From Euphorbia lathyris (Eukaryota; Streptophyta; Magnoliopsida; Malpighiales; Euphorbiaceae), in assembly GCF_963576675.1 (NCBI RefSeq), contig NC_088916.1, positions 56,731,001 through 56,795,000 of the forward strand: a stretch of 64,000 nucleotides of DNA, read 5' to 3'. The notes under the pieces are model-generated. The model was given only the letters and a program-made list of their open reading frames with translations, searched no databases and was not told where the DNA came from. Both the position numbers and the translations under genes were made by a program. This document shows, piece by piece, positions 11,440-23,918 of this stretch. The first letter of the stretch is position 1. Each line of letters begins with the position of its first letter.

Positions 11440-12566
11440 TAGTCATGACTCATGACGGACCTCCTGCAGATGAAAGCCTGTCGAGGCAGGCTTCGTCTAC
11501 AACCATCTGTATCTTTGAGTTGTTTAATTTGGTTCTTCTTCCGACGATTAGAAGCAAACTTATGAAAATACTTCGAATTGAGATCCTCTGATTTGAACCA
11601 TGTTTGTTTTGCTATCTGACGCCATTAGGACTCTTGTTGCGCTAAAAGAAGGTCTAACTGGGAACAAGCTGCAAGAAAATATGAAATAGAGGCATTATTT
11701 ATACGATTATTTAGCTTATAAATGATATTTCTGCAATCTGCAATTTTGTGATCGAAATTGGCTCGAAGTTGTTCACCCCACGGATGGAGAAGCTTGTTGT
11801 AGATTTTTATTCTTACCTGAATACCCGTAACAACAGCACCCTCCTAATCACGCTTAATCCCCTCTTGACAATCTTTCTCTTTCCCCTAAGACTTTTCAAA
11901 CCTGAATTTCTTCAACCACATCGAGTACTGTTGATATAAAGAAGGGAATAAAGTTGCACGATTCGTACTCATAACATCTTCAATGACTTTTTTTGCCACT
12001 CAAATATAGAAAACCAATCAGCAGTTGTGAATGCCCTATCTAGTTCCTCCTCTATGAAATTTGGCGTACCTCTTTCCCTTTCCCTTTCCCATGTGTATTT
12101 GTATCTTAAACTCTTAGAGGCCAAAAGAAGAAACTCTATTCCCAAAACCACGAAGTAGAGAGGTTGGATGAAGATTACAGCCTTTTTTATCTGATTGAAA
12201 TAAGAGATCATTAAAGCTGCTAATTACAACCCAACCCAAGGAAGAGTAGAAGTAGAGCTAAGATGACGAAGCAATTGCCAAGAGGCATGCCTATGATTTC
12301 GTTCTGGGAGGCCACTAAAAACCAGTTAAACGCCAAGGTTGGACATTATCAATAGTAACAAGGACATAAATAAAATTTTCAGAGTAACCAAGTAGACGAG
12401 TAATGATGTTAGAGCGCCACAATAAAGTAAGACCGCCACCACAGTTAATAGGATCAACAATAAACAAATCTATATAACCAGTCTTTCTTTTTATCACTTC
12501 AATCTTACTACGATGACATTTCGTTTTCATAAAAAAAATAAACGAATACTTAAAATTGGCAATCAA
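11440..12566 (-). pseudogene. Fragment of a LINE ORF2: endonuclease and following linker
   Basis: Reading leftwards from 12566, the frames give FFMKTKCHRSKIEVIKR, then GGGLTLLWRSN, then WRLTGFYG, then a decayed G-D-F-N-D-like stretch, and finally EELDRAFTTADWFSIF. These follow the order of the apurinic endonuclease domain of plant L1-type ORF2. Further left, LAACSQLDLLLAQQES and DEACLDRLSS correspond to the linker before the reverse transcriptase. Stops and frame changes are frequent. The reverse transcriptase is missing, so the fragment is truncated on that side where the gypsy LTR lies. No poly(A) end or target duplication was found. Confidence 0.75.
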
Positions 12567-13405
12567 ATTGTCAACATATGAACTAATCGTGGATTGCCGA
12601 CAATTTCAACTTAAAGTAGGGAAACAAATCTTAGAGAGAAAAAATATCCTTCAATGGCAATACATTTTTAAATTTTTTGTCCATTTGTTTGTTATAAAAA
12701 GAAAAAATAAAAACAAAGAAACAAGATATGAGAATATGCGTTGTGAAATTGATGAGATTTGGCAGTTCACTTTTGTACAATTTCACTCTTATCTTTCTTA
12801 TTATCTAATAAGCATTCTCTTTTTGTTCCTTTGACTCTTACTGTTCAATTTTTCTATTTCATTATTTTTCTAACTTGTTGTGGGTCCATACTCAATTGAT
12901 TAATATAAATTCACAAAAGAGCTCCTATTGAGATGACTACAACTCCAAACATTCTATTATGGTCAGAAACTAGTACTTGACCATTTAGAAGATTAATCAA
13001 ATTATGAATCATTGTTGAAATTTTTCTTAAAACTTATATTTTAACAAGTTTAAACTGATAAATAAAACGAAAAGTAACTTTAATTATGAGTCAAATGAAT
13101 TCATGATCAGCAAAATATGAGATATGTGTCTCTATAGCTGTTAAAATTGTTTTGGAGATAATAAAGTTATGAAAGTATGAGAATTGTGTTAGTACAATCA
13201 CTATAGCCTATTCCAATGATTAATTCGGCTAGAAAAACTGACTTAGTGATCACATCAGCAGCGTCGACTTAAATATTTTTGGGGTCCTGTGCTAAACGAA
13301 AAAATTGGGCTCTATTAATTAAAAAAAAATTAATACTTTCATATAACAATAATGTTTCTACAAAACGAAACACTAAAATACGTTTAACTTGATTTTTGAC
13401 ATAAT
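12567..13405. other. AT-rich non-coding region, target of the LINE
   Basis: No coding similarity was seen. The last 150 bases (GGGGTCCTGTGCT... followed by AATAATAAAA-rich sequence) have similar copies on the other side of the LINE at about 19310-19480, so the LINE went into an older repeated sequence. Confidence 0.45.
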
Positions 13406-13419
13406 AAATATAATAAAAA
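13406..13419. repeat. 5' target-site duplication of the full-length LINE
   Basis: AAATATAATAAAAA here recurs at 19287-19300, immediately after the poly(A)-like 3' end of the LINE. The site is AT-rich, so chance similarity is not excluded, but the two copies bound a complete element. Confidence 0.65.
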
Positions 13420-14027
13420 ACTAAAACATCTTGCCCTGTTGAGGCGATCTCCATGGCTCTGTTGAGGCGATAGGGTAAGCACCTTCTCCTCCTTCTCACC
13501 TGATCTCTGCACCACAACGAATTGATATTCCACTGATTAATACCATGACATCACACTGCTCCACCGCCTTTCGCGATTTCACACCCCTTCGCCCCCTTTT
13601 CGCCATTCCAATCAACAGATCTGTCAGTTAGGGTTTCATTTTGCGGCGACTTCCTTCTTCGTTTTTTGTTAGAGCTCGAGATCGGCAAGGACAGAGGCGC
13701 TTCCCTGCTACCAGAATCGGACGGCACAGACGAATTCTTATTTGCAGAATCGTTTCTCTGTTCCGGATGCGTACGGCACAGTCACTTTTTTTGGGATAAT
13801 CGATTGTTTTTCTCGGTCTCCCTGTTCTTGGAGCAAGAGTCCGATCAAGGCGGCGTGGTTCTGTGTTATCGATCGATCCTCTCGGCTTTCCTGTTCTTGT
13901 TGACGTTTCCCAATTTTAATTTCAAAATTTGTTTGTGTTAATTGAATGGTGGATCTGATCTGTTATCAAGATCTTGTTTGTGCGTATTGATTTTGCTTTG
14001 GCTCTGATTTGTTTGCCGACTGAATTA

Positions 14028-15179
14028 ATGGAATCACAGATGGAGAATCTTGACATAGACAGTGACGGTCTGGAATTTGACGGCCTATTGGAAAATCAGA
14101 CGACCGCTGACACGGACCTGTGCTTAATCGGAACCCTAATATCCGATAAAATGGTAAAAATACAGTATCTCTCAAATATGATGGCGAGAATTTGGAGACC
14201 GGGAAGGAAGATGACTGTCACGGAACTGGAAGGTGGTTTGATCCTTTTCCAATTTTACCATGAATATGATCTTAAATGGGTAATTGATAACAGCCCATGG
14301 ACGTATGATAATTGTTTGCTTCATGTGCAAATTATCAAGCCAGGACAAGATCCCTCACATATACCCTTACATAAAGTTGAATTTTGGGTACAGATTTATA
14401 ATCTTCCCGCGGTTTTTTTCTCTGAAAAGGTCGGGAAGGCCTTGGGTAATCATATTGGAGTTTTTGTTGCCTACGATCAGAGGAACAAACCAACATTCGA
14501 AAGACCGTATATGAGAATTAGAGTATGTGTGGATATCCGGGAACCTTTGAAGGTTTCTTACAGAGTTAGGAAGAAAGGGGATGAATGGATTGAGTGTGGT
14601 TTTAAGTACGAAAAATTACCCAGTTTTTGCTTTATATGTGGTCTCATTGGACATATTGATAGACACTGTGAAATCTTCCTATCTGCAGAGGATCCTGAAA
14701 ACCTGGTTCGTAAATGGGACTCATCTATAAGGGCACCTTTTAAGAAAGGTGTATCACTGGGAAGGGAACGTTGGTTGAAGGAAGTAGAACCTGATGAAAT
14801 TGGAGGAAGGAAGGGGCCTCCGAGATCTCTTACCAAGCCGCCATTATCGAAAGGCCCAAAAAATCTCCAATTCCTCGACAGGAATCTGGGAAGTTCAAAT
14901 AAACTCTTGGCTGATTCTGATGATACAATTATACCAACAACAGATAAAAGTATGGGCGGGGTTGAGATAATTGAAGAAAGGAAAAGACGCAGAGGGAATA
15001 GTGATGGAGTTTCTACTGATAACTCTATTATCAATACTATGGAGATTGATGAGGATAGCTCCAAGTCTAGAGTAAATGAGACAGATAATAACACTGACAA
15101 TGATTCTATTACTAAAGGTACCGATCCAAAAAACGGGAAACAGGCAGGCCTCAAGGAGAAGGTCTTCCCAGCAATATGA
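14028..15179 (+). CDS. LINE ORF1 protein (DUF4283-like, zinc knuckle)
   Basis: This is the RNA-binding ORF1 protein of the LINE, presumed to coat its RNA. From the ATG at 14028 (MESQMENLDIDSDG) it has 383 residues; an ATG 54 bases upstream in frame is possible but gives a hydrophobic leader unlike the family. The DUF4283-like domain covers roughly residues 30-190, with the expected W-x-x-x-x..L-x-x-G..F-x-F.. pattern and PWTYDNCLLHV. A CCHC zinc knuckle CFICGLIGHIDRHC follows at about residues 200-213. The C-terminal third is Ser/Asp/Lys-rich and probably disordered. The frame is fully open and its stop overlaps the ORF2 start in ATGA. Confidence 0.85.
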   Translation: MESQMENLDIDSDGLEFDGLLENQTTADTDLCLIGTLISDKMVKIQYLSNMMARIWRPGRKMTVTELEGGLILFQFYHEYDLKWVIDNSPWTYDNCLLHVQIIKPGQDPSHIPLHKVEFWVQIYNLPAVFFSEKVGKALGNHIGVFVAYDQRNKPTFERPYMRIRVCVDIREPLKVSYRVRKKGDEWIECGFKYEKLPSFCFICGLIGHIDRHCEIFLSAEDPENLVRKWDSSIRAPFKKGVSLGRERWLKEVEPDEIGGRKGPPRSLTKPPLSKGPKNLQFLDRNLGSSNKLLADSDDTIIPTTDKSMGGVEIIEERKRRRGNSDGVSTDNSIINTMEIDEDSSKSRVNETDNNTDNDSITKGTDPKNGKQAGLKEKVFPAI

Positions 15180-18100
15180 AGATTCTGAGTTGGAACTGCC
15201 GTGGGCTAGGGAATGCCAGGGAAGTTCCCATTTTTTGTGAACTTGTCAGAGTTCACAAGCCTGATGTTGTCTTTCTCTTTGAAACTTTGGTTTCTAAGTC
15301 TCGTATTGATTTTCTTCGAAATAAAATAAAGTTTGATTCTTGCTATTCTGTAGACTATGTTGGTCGGAGTGGTGGCATATGCATTTTTTGGAAGCATACT
15401 AATGATTGCTCTCTGCTTTCGTTTTCTCAAAATCATATTGATATGGAGATTGAAGACGATAAACATGGGAACTAGCGCTTGATTGGTTTTTATGGTTGCC
15501 CAGAACGGTCTAGACGCAAGGAATCGTGGCAAATTCTATGAAATTTAGCTTCACTGTCTACTCTTCCTTGGGCTATTATAGGGGATTTTAATGATTTGTT
15601 AACTCGTGAGGATAAAAATGGAATTAATGACCATCCAGAATGGTGTTTCAAAGGGTTCCGCGAAACTATGGATGATTGTGGTCTTTCTTCCCTTCCTCTA
15701 GAAGGCTATCCGTTCACTTGGATCTGTCATAGAGGTAAATGGAATGAGGTGCAGGAAAAATTAGATTGGGCGTTCACGACTGATAATTGGCTTAATATCT
15801 TCCCTAATGGCTCTTCTCACAATACCATTGCGCCAGTGTCTGATCACTCTCTTATCATTCTCCAAACGGAAGATTCTATTACTTCTCGTTCTAGTAAGCA
15901 GTTTCGTTTTGAGAATAAATGGATAAGGGAACCTGAGATGGTAAGGATTGTATTAAATGAATGGCTTAATAGTGGTGATAAGAGTCTGTCTGATAGACTG
16001 AAGGCAATTGTGGATAGTCTGGATAAATGGGGTCGTGGAATAAATGTGAATTTCAGGAGAGAAGTTAAATACCTTTCAAGTCAGCTTGAGGTTTTGCGCA
16101 GCTCTAGCCACGGTCAGACGGCTTCTGAATACGAGAAGGTATAGGCTGATCTTATTAAAATTCAGGTTCAAGAAGACGACCATTGGCGTCAGCGCTCCAG
16201 AATTCAATGGCTCCAAGAAGGGGATTCTAATTCTCGGGTTTTCCACTCTTTTGCTAATGGAAGAAGTCGTCGTAACTTCATTCCTAAACTTCAGTGTGAC
16301 GACGGTAGCATTGCTACTGAAGCTGACGATCTCTGTAAGGTTGCGCAAGAGTATTTTGGTTCTCTTTTCTCTCAAAGCAATATAGATTTTGAGGAGGTGG
16401 AAAAGGCGGTATCTCGGAAAGTCACTGATGAACATAATATGGCTCTGTCAGTTCCTTTCTCCTTGGAGGAATTTAAAATCGCGTTATTTGGAATGCATCT
16501 CGATAAAGCTCCGGGCCCGGATGGATTCAACCCTCGTTTTTATCAGAAATTCTGGGGTATCCTTGGTCCTGAAATTTTTAATGCCGGATGCCATTGGCTT
16601 GAGATAGGTACTTTCCCGCCCAATCTTAATGATTCAATTATTGCTCTTATTCCTAAATGCGACTCTCCATCTACTATGCGAGACCTTCGCCCTATCGCTT
16701 TGTGTAATGTGCTTTATAAAATCATTTCAAAGGTGTTGGCTAATAGATTGAAAGGAGTATTATCTGACATTATTTCTGAAAACCAGTCGGCTTTTCTCAA
16801 AGGTCGTTCAATTCTTGACAATGTCATGATTGCCTTTGAAACTATTCACAGTATGAGATGTAATGTGGCTAAAAAACAGGGTGATGTGGCTCTTAAAATT
16901 GACATAAGCAAAGCCTATGATAGGGTGGATTGGAATTCTTAAAGGCAATTATGTTAAAACTGGGCTTTAAAGAAGCTTGGGTGCGCTTAATTATGCTCTG
17001 TGTTACTTCTGTTCGATATTCAGTAACAGTTAATGACAAAGTAATTGAGCCCTTCGTCCCAGAACGGGGAATAAGACAAGGCGACCTATTATCTCCTTAC
17101 CATTTCCTTATCTGTGGTGAAGTCTTGTCTGCTTTATTAAATCGTGCCAAATCAGAAGGAAGATTACATGGTAACCGAGTTGTTAAAGGAGCTCCTTCGG
17201 TGTCTCACTTGTTATTTGCTGGCGATGCCTTCATGTTCTTTAGGGCGTCAATTGAGGAAGCTAGAGAAATAAAGCATATTCTATCCATATATGAAAAGGC
17301 TTCGGGTCAAGCGGTTAACTTCTCGAAGTCCGGAATTAAGTGTAGCAATAATATGAACCCTCTTCTAGCTTATGCTATGTCACAAATCATTGGGGTTGAT
17401 AATTCACTAGATTCGGGCAAATACCTTGGGCTCCCTTCCCTTGTGGGTAGGAAAAAATCCGCTATTTTTGCTCACTTCAGAGATAGGCTTTGGAATAAAC
17501 TTTAGAGTTGGAGGGGTCGTAATCTGTCCAAAGCTGGCAGGGCGACTATCATTTGGGCAGCTGGACAAGCCATTCCTATCTACTTCATGAGTGTATTTCT
17601 ATTGCCGGTCTCTACCGCTACTAAACTTCAAAGAATGCTTAACTCCTTTTGGTGGGGTAATAAGCAAGATGGGTCTCGAGGTCTTAATTGGATGTCTTGG
17701 GAGCGGCTCTGTATTCCCAAGTGTCAAGGACGGTTAAGTTTCCGTGATTTCACTGCCTTCAATGTGGCGATGTTGGGTAAGCAAGGGTGATCTATGCTAT
17801 CCTCTCCAGATTCTTTAACCAGTCGTATCTTCAAAGCTAAATATTACCGTCAAACGGATTTCTTAAGTGCAAGACTTGGTCACTCTCCTAGTTTTATATG
17901 GAAAAGTATCTAGGGATCTCAAATTATCATTCGTGAAGGTATAAGGTGGAAAATTGGAGACGGTAATTCTGTTAATGTTTGGTCGGATCTGTGGCTGAGA
18001 AAAGTTGATGGAAAAATGATTGAAACCCCGATGATTGCAGGATTGGAGAATTTAAAGGTCTGTGATCTTTTTATCCCGGGAACTCGCGAATGGGATATGG

Positions 18101-19266
18101 AAATGTTGAACGAAATATTTATCCCCAGGGATGTGCAAGCAATCCAGAACATTCCCATGAACAGACCTGGTACTGTCGACAAAATTATATGGAATGAAAC
18201 GCGAAATGGTCTCTACTCGGTTAAGAGTGCATATCGATTGGGAACAGAAGTAGTGGCTCAAAATGATCAGTGGAGGGCAGCGGGTAATTGGAGGAAAATG
18301 TGGAGTATGGAGATTCCAGTAAAATTTCGCTACTTCTGTTGGAGAATTGCCCGAAACTGTTTACCGGTACGTGCTAATCTACTGTCACGAGGTTTGTCAA
18401 TTCCCTCTACTTGTGTGCACTGTAATACTGGATATGAGGACCTTTGGCATCTATTTGTTGCATGTCCGTATATAAGGGAAATATGGTCTGACAGTAATCT
18501 GCTTAATCTAATTGATTCTTTGTCTTTGGATGCTGATGGTTTTAAATCTTTATTCTTCGAAATCATCAATACTTAATCTAAAGATATATGCTGCAAATTC
18601 TTAGTGATTTTGTGGAGTTGGTGGAAAGCTCGTAAAGATAAGCTATGGAAATGCAAAATAACTAAGAGCCGTCAGGTTATTATGAGGGGTTTGGACTGTC
18701 AATCCAATTGGGTGGCTGCCCGTAATCTTACGAATATTGCTATTCAGTAGGATCGGCCTGTGGTCTGCTCGAAGTGGCATTGCCCTCCTCAGGGTCTGGT
18801 TTGCTGCAGCGTTGATGCTGCATTTTTTTCTGCAACAGGAAAAACTGGTTCTACTGCTGTTCTTCGATCAGATGAGGGGCGCTTTTTGTCTGCTCGGGTT
18901 AATTCAGCAGATGGTCTTCAGCTGGTGCACGAAGGGGAAGCTACGACTCTGTTGAATGCACTTAATTGGATTAAATCAGCTGGTTTTGAGCATGTGTTTC
19001 TGGAATCATATTCGTTAACTGTTGTTCAAGCAGTTAATTCGTCTCTACCCGACGAAAGCGAGTTTGGTGATATCATTGCTCAGTGCAAATCTTTACTCAG
19101 TCTCAACAACGGTTTTTCGGTCCGTTTTGTCAAACGTTTAGCTAACGGTTTAGCTGATGCTTTTGCTCGGCTTTCCTGTTTACATGTTATTCCTTTTATT
19201 TATGATGTTATTCCGGATGTAATCTCTTCTAGTTTGTTGAACTTTTGCCCGATTGTGGCTCATTAA
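15176..19266 (+). pseudogene. LINE ORF2: endonuclease, reverse transcriptase, zf-RVT, RNase H (broken)
   Basis: ORF2 would nick the target and copy the LINE RNA. The endonuclease opens with KILSWNCRGLGN and keeps FLFETL, GDFND and SDHS, the usual active-site blocks. The reverse transcriptase begins with DKAPGPDGFN and continues with RPIALCNVLYKIISK, ISKAYDRVDW and GIRQGDLLSPY. Its catalytic F-A-D-D is here FAGD (codon 17221-17223), so one metal-binding Asp is lost. The zf-RVT region is at about 18180-18480 (FCWRIARNCLPVRANL...CVHC) and the RNase H at about 18800-19180 (SVDAAFF...EGEATTLLNAL...LADAFARLS). In-frame stops lie at 15473, 15539, 16142, 17503, 17788, 17911, 18574 and 18748, and a one-base loss shifts the frame near 16932. 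Confidence 0.9.
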
Positions 19267-19286
19267 TCTATTCCGTTTTTAAAAAA

Positions 19287-19300
19287 AAATATAATAAAAA
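19287..19300. repeat. 3' target-site duplication of the full-length LINE
   Basis: AAATATAATAAAAA, identical to 13406-13419 and placed after the A-run of the LINE. Confidence 0.65.
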
Positions 19301-19615
19301 TAATTTAATTAGATATTGTATAATAAAAATAATAAAAAATTTAGGCCCCTTAAGACTCTTAGACTGTTAACTTTCTGGATAACATAACATTCACTAAATT
19401 TTTCACATAATAAATAATAAGAATTTTTTTTGTTAGATTTGTATAATAATAATAAAAAATTGGACCCTCTTAAATTTGCGGCTTTATGCAGAAGAGCTCT
19501 TTGTACACCCTCCTCCTACTCCCCAGCACATCAACCACATGTCACAATTTGCTTTTAATATATGTCACGCCGCATAAAGAAAAAGTTAAAACGATATATA
19601 TATATATATATATAT
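19301..19615. other. Old repeat sequence continuing from left of the LINE
   Basis: AATAATAAAA-rich sequence with two copies of an AATTTAGGCCCC / AATTGGACCCT-like motif. It ends in a TA microsatellite at about 19593-19615. No gene is visible. Confidence 0.4.
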
Positions 19616-21373
19616 AGGTGAGATCCAACGTGACAAGAGCTTAAGTTGTGACAAGGAGCTTATTGTGTGACATAACAAAACTACGTAGTTTTGATGATAA
19701 TTAAAAATGGCAATATGGCAAATTGGTAAATAAAATGAAAGAGATGATAGAGAAAATTGTTTTATTTCTTTTCTTTAAAATACATTTTCCCGACATCTCT
19801 AACATCGTTTTTCGAAATTTTTTATACTATTAGACTCGTCTAAATTAGACGTTCATTTTAAGATCCCTGAAGCTCAAGTAAAAAAAATTTCGGTGAACGA
19901 AATCCGGGTGGGCGTTTTCCGGCGAGACAAAAAGTGCCCAGAAAATTCTCAAACAATTTCAAAAAATGTAAAACATTATTCTAAGAAACTTTAATTCTTG
20001 GGTCAAAATAGGATTTCTTACGGTTTAGTCCCAATAAAACTTTTTCCTTAATTTTATCCATTTTACATGCTTCAACAATTTGTTGGGACTATACCGTAAG
20101 AAATCCCGCTTCGACCCAAGAATTAAAGTTTCTTAGAATAATGTTTTATATTTTCTGGAATTTTTTGAGAATTTTTTGGGCACTTTATTTCTCACCAGAA
20201 AACACACACCCGGATTCCGTTCACCGAATTTTTTTTACTTGAGTTTCAGGGATCTTAAAATGACCGTCTAATTTAGACGAGTCTAATAGTATAAATTTTT
20301 TCGAAAAACAAGGTTAGAAATGTCGGGAAAATGTATTTTAAAGAAAAGAAATAAAATATTTTTCTGTTGGAACAATACAAGTATTATGTTGGAACAAATG
20401 GTACACTGATTTGGAACAATGTAAGTAGGACAAAAAACGTGCCCAGAAAATTATCAAAAAATTCAAAAACATGTAAAACATCATTTTAAGAAACTTTAAT
20501 TCTTGGCTCAAAGCGAAATTCCTTACAGTTTTGACCCAATAAATTGTTGAAGCATGTAAAATGGATAAAATTAAGGAACAAGTTTCATTGGGACTAAACC
20601 GTAAGAAATCCAGCTTCGACCCAAGAATTAAAGTTTCTTAGAATAATGTTTTACATTTTTTGAAATGTTTTTAGAATTTTCTGGGCACTTTTTTTCTTGC
20701 CAGAAAACGCCCACTCAGATTCCATTCACCGGAATTTTTTTTACTTGAGCTTCAGGGATCTTAAAATGACTGTCTAATTTAGACGAGTCTAATAGTATAA
20801 AATTTTTCGAAAAACGAGGTTAGAAATGTGTCCAGAAAATTATCAAAAAATTCCAAAACATGTAAAACATTATTTTAAGAAACTTTAATTCTTGGCTCAA
20901 AGCGAGATTCCTTACAGTTTTTACCCAACAAATTGTTGAAGCATGTAAAATGGATAAAATTAAGGAAAAAGTTTTATTTGGACTAAACCATAAGAAATCT
21001 CGTTTCGACCCAAGAATTAAAGTTTCTTAGAATAATGTTTTACATTTTCTGAAATTTTTTGAGAATTTTCTGGACACTTGTTTTCTTGTTGGAAAACGCC
21101 CACCCGGATTCCGTTCACCGGAATTTTTTTTACTTGAACTTCATGGATCTTAAAATGACCGTTTAATTAAGACGAGTCCAACGGTATAAAATTTTTTGAA
21201 AAACGAGGTTGAAAAAGTCGGGAAAATGCATTTTAAAGAAAAAAAAAATAAAACAATTTTCTCTTTCATTTTATTTACAAATTTGCCACCTCCTTTTGGT
21301 TAATTACAAAATTGGTCCTTATCACACAATAAAGCTTGTCACATCATAAGAGATGTGTCACACCTGATCTCTC

Positions 21374-21375
<2 letters not shown>
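19616..21375. mobile_element. Compound foldback element with three successive hairpin units
   Basis: The left end AGGTGAGATC and the right end, read on the minus strand, AGGAGAGATC are followed on both sides by GTGACA and GCTTATTGTGTGA-like blocks and then by AAATAAAATGAAAGAGA, so these are terminal inverted repeats. Both ends abut TA microsatellites. Inside, a sequence with TAATTCTTGGGTC, ATGTAAAACATT and TTAGACGAGTCTAATAGT occurs alternately on both strands. One long arm pair covers about 19745-20350, a second 20435-20830 and a third 20828-21245. There is no coding capacity. The flanking TA tract hides the exact target duplication, so the superfamily remains open. Confidence 0.75.
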
Positions 21376-21410
<35 letters not shown>

Positions 21411-21751
21411 AATTGGTAAGTGTAAGTTGCAATATATCTCCAACCTACCATAGTTTTTATTTTATTTTAGGGCATTTTCAACGATACTCTAAAATTCATT
21501 TTTAGAATATCAAATGGATTCCGATGATACCTTATAACCTTATTGTATTTTTAGAGTAAGAGTTTTGGTACTCTATAAAGTACCAAATTCTTTATGCTAA
21601 TTTTAGAGTAAAATGTAATAAAATTTATTAATTATTAAACAGCTTGTCACGTGCAAAGGCGATAACATAAAATTGTTATAAAAAGCGATATATTGTTTAT
21701 ATAAAGGAGGAGCATGAGAATTATAAAGTATCCTTAAAACTCTAGCCCGAA
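21376..21751. other. Spacer beginning with a TA microsatellite
   Basis: A TA run is at about 21377-21408, followed by AT-rich sequence with no recognisable feature. Confidence 0.5.
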
Positions 21752-21759
21752 CTTTTTAC
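21752..21759. repeat. Left 8-bp target-site duplication of the hAT element
   Basis: CTTTTTAC, identical to 25046-25053. Confidence 0.8.
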
Positions 21760-22311
21760 CAATGTTATCTGACTTGGACCTGACCGACCAGTTCGACCAG
21801 TCAAACCGGGAACCGGCCAGGCATTCGGTCCTTACCCCTCTGGTTTGTTAAATCCTCAACGAACCAGAAAGACTCGGAATTGAAACTGGATCCGGTGGGA
21901 AACCGGTGTAACTTCGGGTTTTTAACTATTTTTTTAAATACAATTTAACTCTTTTTTATAATTCAAAACAATAAATAAACGAAAAGAAAGTAAAAAAAAC
22001 AGTTTAGTAATTTATTTGAAACCTTTTTATTGTTTGTTTAGTTTTTAAAAATCCAAAACTAAAATTTGGATGAATATATATACATATGAGTAAATTACAT
22101 TAATGGTATCTGAACTTTATCTTAACTTATTAAAATATCCAATCACCCTTACTTGAGGTATATTTTTATAATAAAATATAATTCAAGTATCAAAATGTGA
22201 ATTGAAGTAAAATTCAAGTACCATCAGTGAATTTATTCGTGTATATATATTGAAATTGCAGAGAATTTGTTTTGTTACTTTTGTTCCTTGAAATTGCACA
22301 TCAATGAAGTT

Positions 22312-22324
22312 TAACGTATTAATA
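22312..22324. repeat. Target-site duplication of the nested LINE fragment (left)
   Basis: TAACGTATTAATA, identical to 24868-24880. The left copy is three bases from the poly(T) tract (22328-22337) that marks the minus-strand poly(A) tail. Confidence 0.8.
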
Positions 22325-22789
22325 TAAATTTTTTTTTTGCTAAACGTGGAAGGGGAACAGAAAAGAAGAAGAAAACAGAGAAAAAAACAGCGTAACAAAG
22401 TCAGAAACCAGAAACTAAGAACGAATAATTCTGCTTAGAGCCAAGCCCTGATAGTCATCAGAGAGGATCTTCTGGAGGCCTACAAGGGCACATCATATAC
22501 ATGATGACCCAAAGCATTTGAACCTGTGAAATTCGCCAGCCAGTCTGCAGTATGATTCCCTTCTATGTAAGTATGCATAAAGACAACCACTCATTCTCTA
22601 TCTTGGAGCTGTCTACACCGAGAGATTAACCATGCGAACGGATGATGAGATTCAGCTGCATCCGTGATCAAATGGAGAACAGTGCGGGAATCTAATTCTA
22701 GGATAAAAAAATTTTGTAACCCGCATCCCATGTCAGGCATAGACCAAAATATAACCCCCAAAGCTTCGCTAGAGACACTGTGCATGTCA

Positions 22790-22794
22790 CACCC
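22790..22794. repeat. 5-bp target-site duplication of the solo LTR (left)
   Basis: GTGCA, repeated at 24448-24452. Removing the LTR and one copy joins the two halves of the RNase H reading. Confidence 0.8.
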
Positions 22795-23879
22795 GACCCT
22801 AAACGACCTCATTCGGCATCGGGCGCGAAATAGAAAGATCACAATCAATACTTAGGAGTCTCCAAATTATCCAAATATCATAAATTTCAAATTATTCAAG
22901 TATTCCTCTTAGATATATATTCTAAATAAATCAATATCCTTACTACATTAGTCATTCAAGAACCTCAACATATTTACCAACTCTATTACATTACAATTGA
23001 AATACTAAGGTTCTAATACTAATTCTAACAATAAGTAACAACTTCCAATCCTCGCCTAATCGGTCGGTAATCTTCTCTATACTTGTACTTTCTCACCTAA
23101 AAACATTAAAACATTTAAAAAGGTGAGACAGAAATCTCAGTAAGAAACTATCAGCTATAAAAACCCAACTTTACTTAACATAGCTATATATACATTTGTA
23201 AAGGGATTTAATCAAAACCTTATAAAATATACTCAAACTTAAGTTTATAAGATACTCATCAAAACCTTATAAAATATTCTCAAAACTTAAGTTCATAAAA
23301 TAAAATTTGTGTATGTGTATCCATCATCGAATTCCACCCGTGTAGATCATAACATCAATCATAACAATATCGAGATATCTCATTTATATCTCGTTCCTTG
23401 CCTAACAGTTAGGACTACCAGTCGTGCACTCTGGCCATAACGCCATTAGATATGGTCTTACAACTTACAACTCCTACCCCGGGCAATCCTAGATGGACAA
23501 AACCATTTAATCTATCAAAATATCACAACTCATAAAAATCATATTTGGACTTCAATCCAAAATAATAACAACAATAACCGCAACAGATTTTTTAATCCAA
23601 AAACAATTCGTAAGAAATCATCAAATTCATTTTATTCAATATATATATACATTGAAACCAAAAACATATATGTATATATGTAAATCAACCAAATCAAGCC
23701 GTAAATCAACATAATCAACTAAAATCTGAAATTCACGTAGAAGCATAGTCAATAGCTTCATTTGAACGATAATTTTACAATAAAAAGCAAAATCGTGAAA
23801 AACCCCAATTTTACAAAATACCCGTATAAACCCTGACATATCAATTTCTGAAAATTCTTTGATTATATATATATCTATA

Positions 23880-23918
<39 letters not shown>

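Larger units (their letters stand above)
13420..19286 (+). mobile_element. Full-length L1-type LINE
   Basis: The element has a roughly 600-bp 5' leader, ORF1 (14028-15179), ORF2 (15176-19266), a very short 3' end and an A-run (19280-19289), with 14-bp target duplications on both sides. The gene order is that of plant L1 elements: an ORF1 with a DUF4283-like domain and zinc knuckle, then endonuclease, reverse transcriptase, a zf-RVT domain and a terminal RNase H. The leader contains two copies of TGTTGAGGCGAT (from about 13438 and 13461). It cannot move by itself because ORF2 is interrupted and its polymerase motif is changed. Confidence 0.85.
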
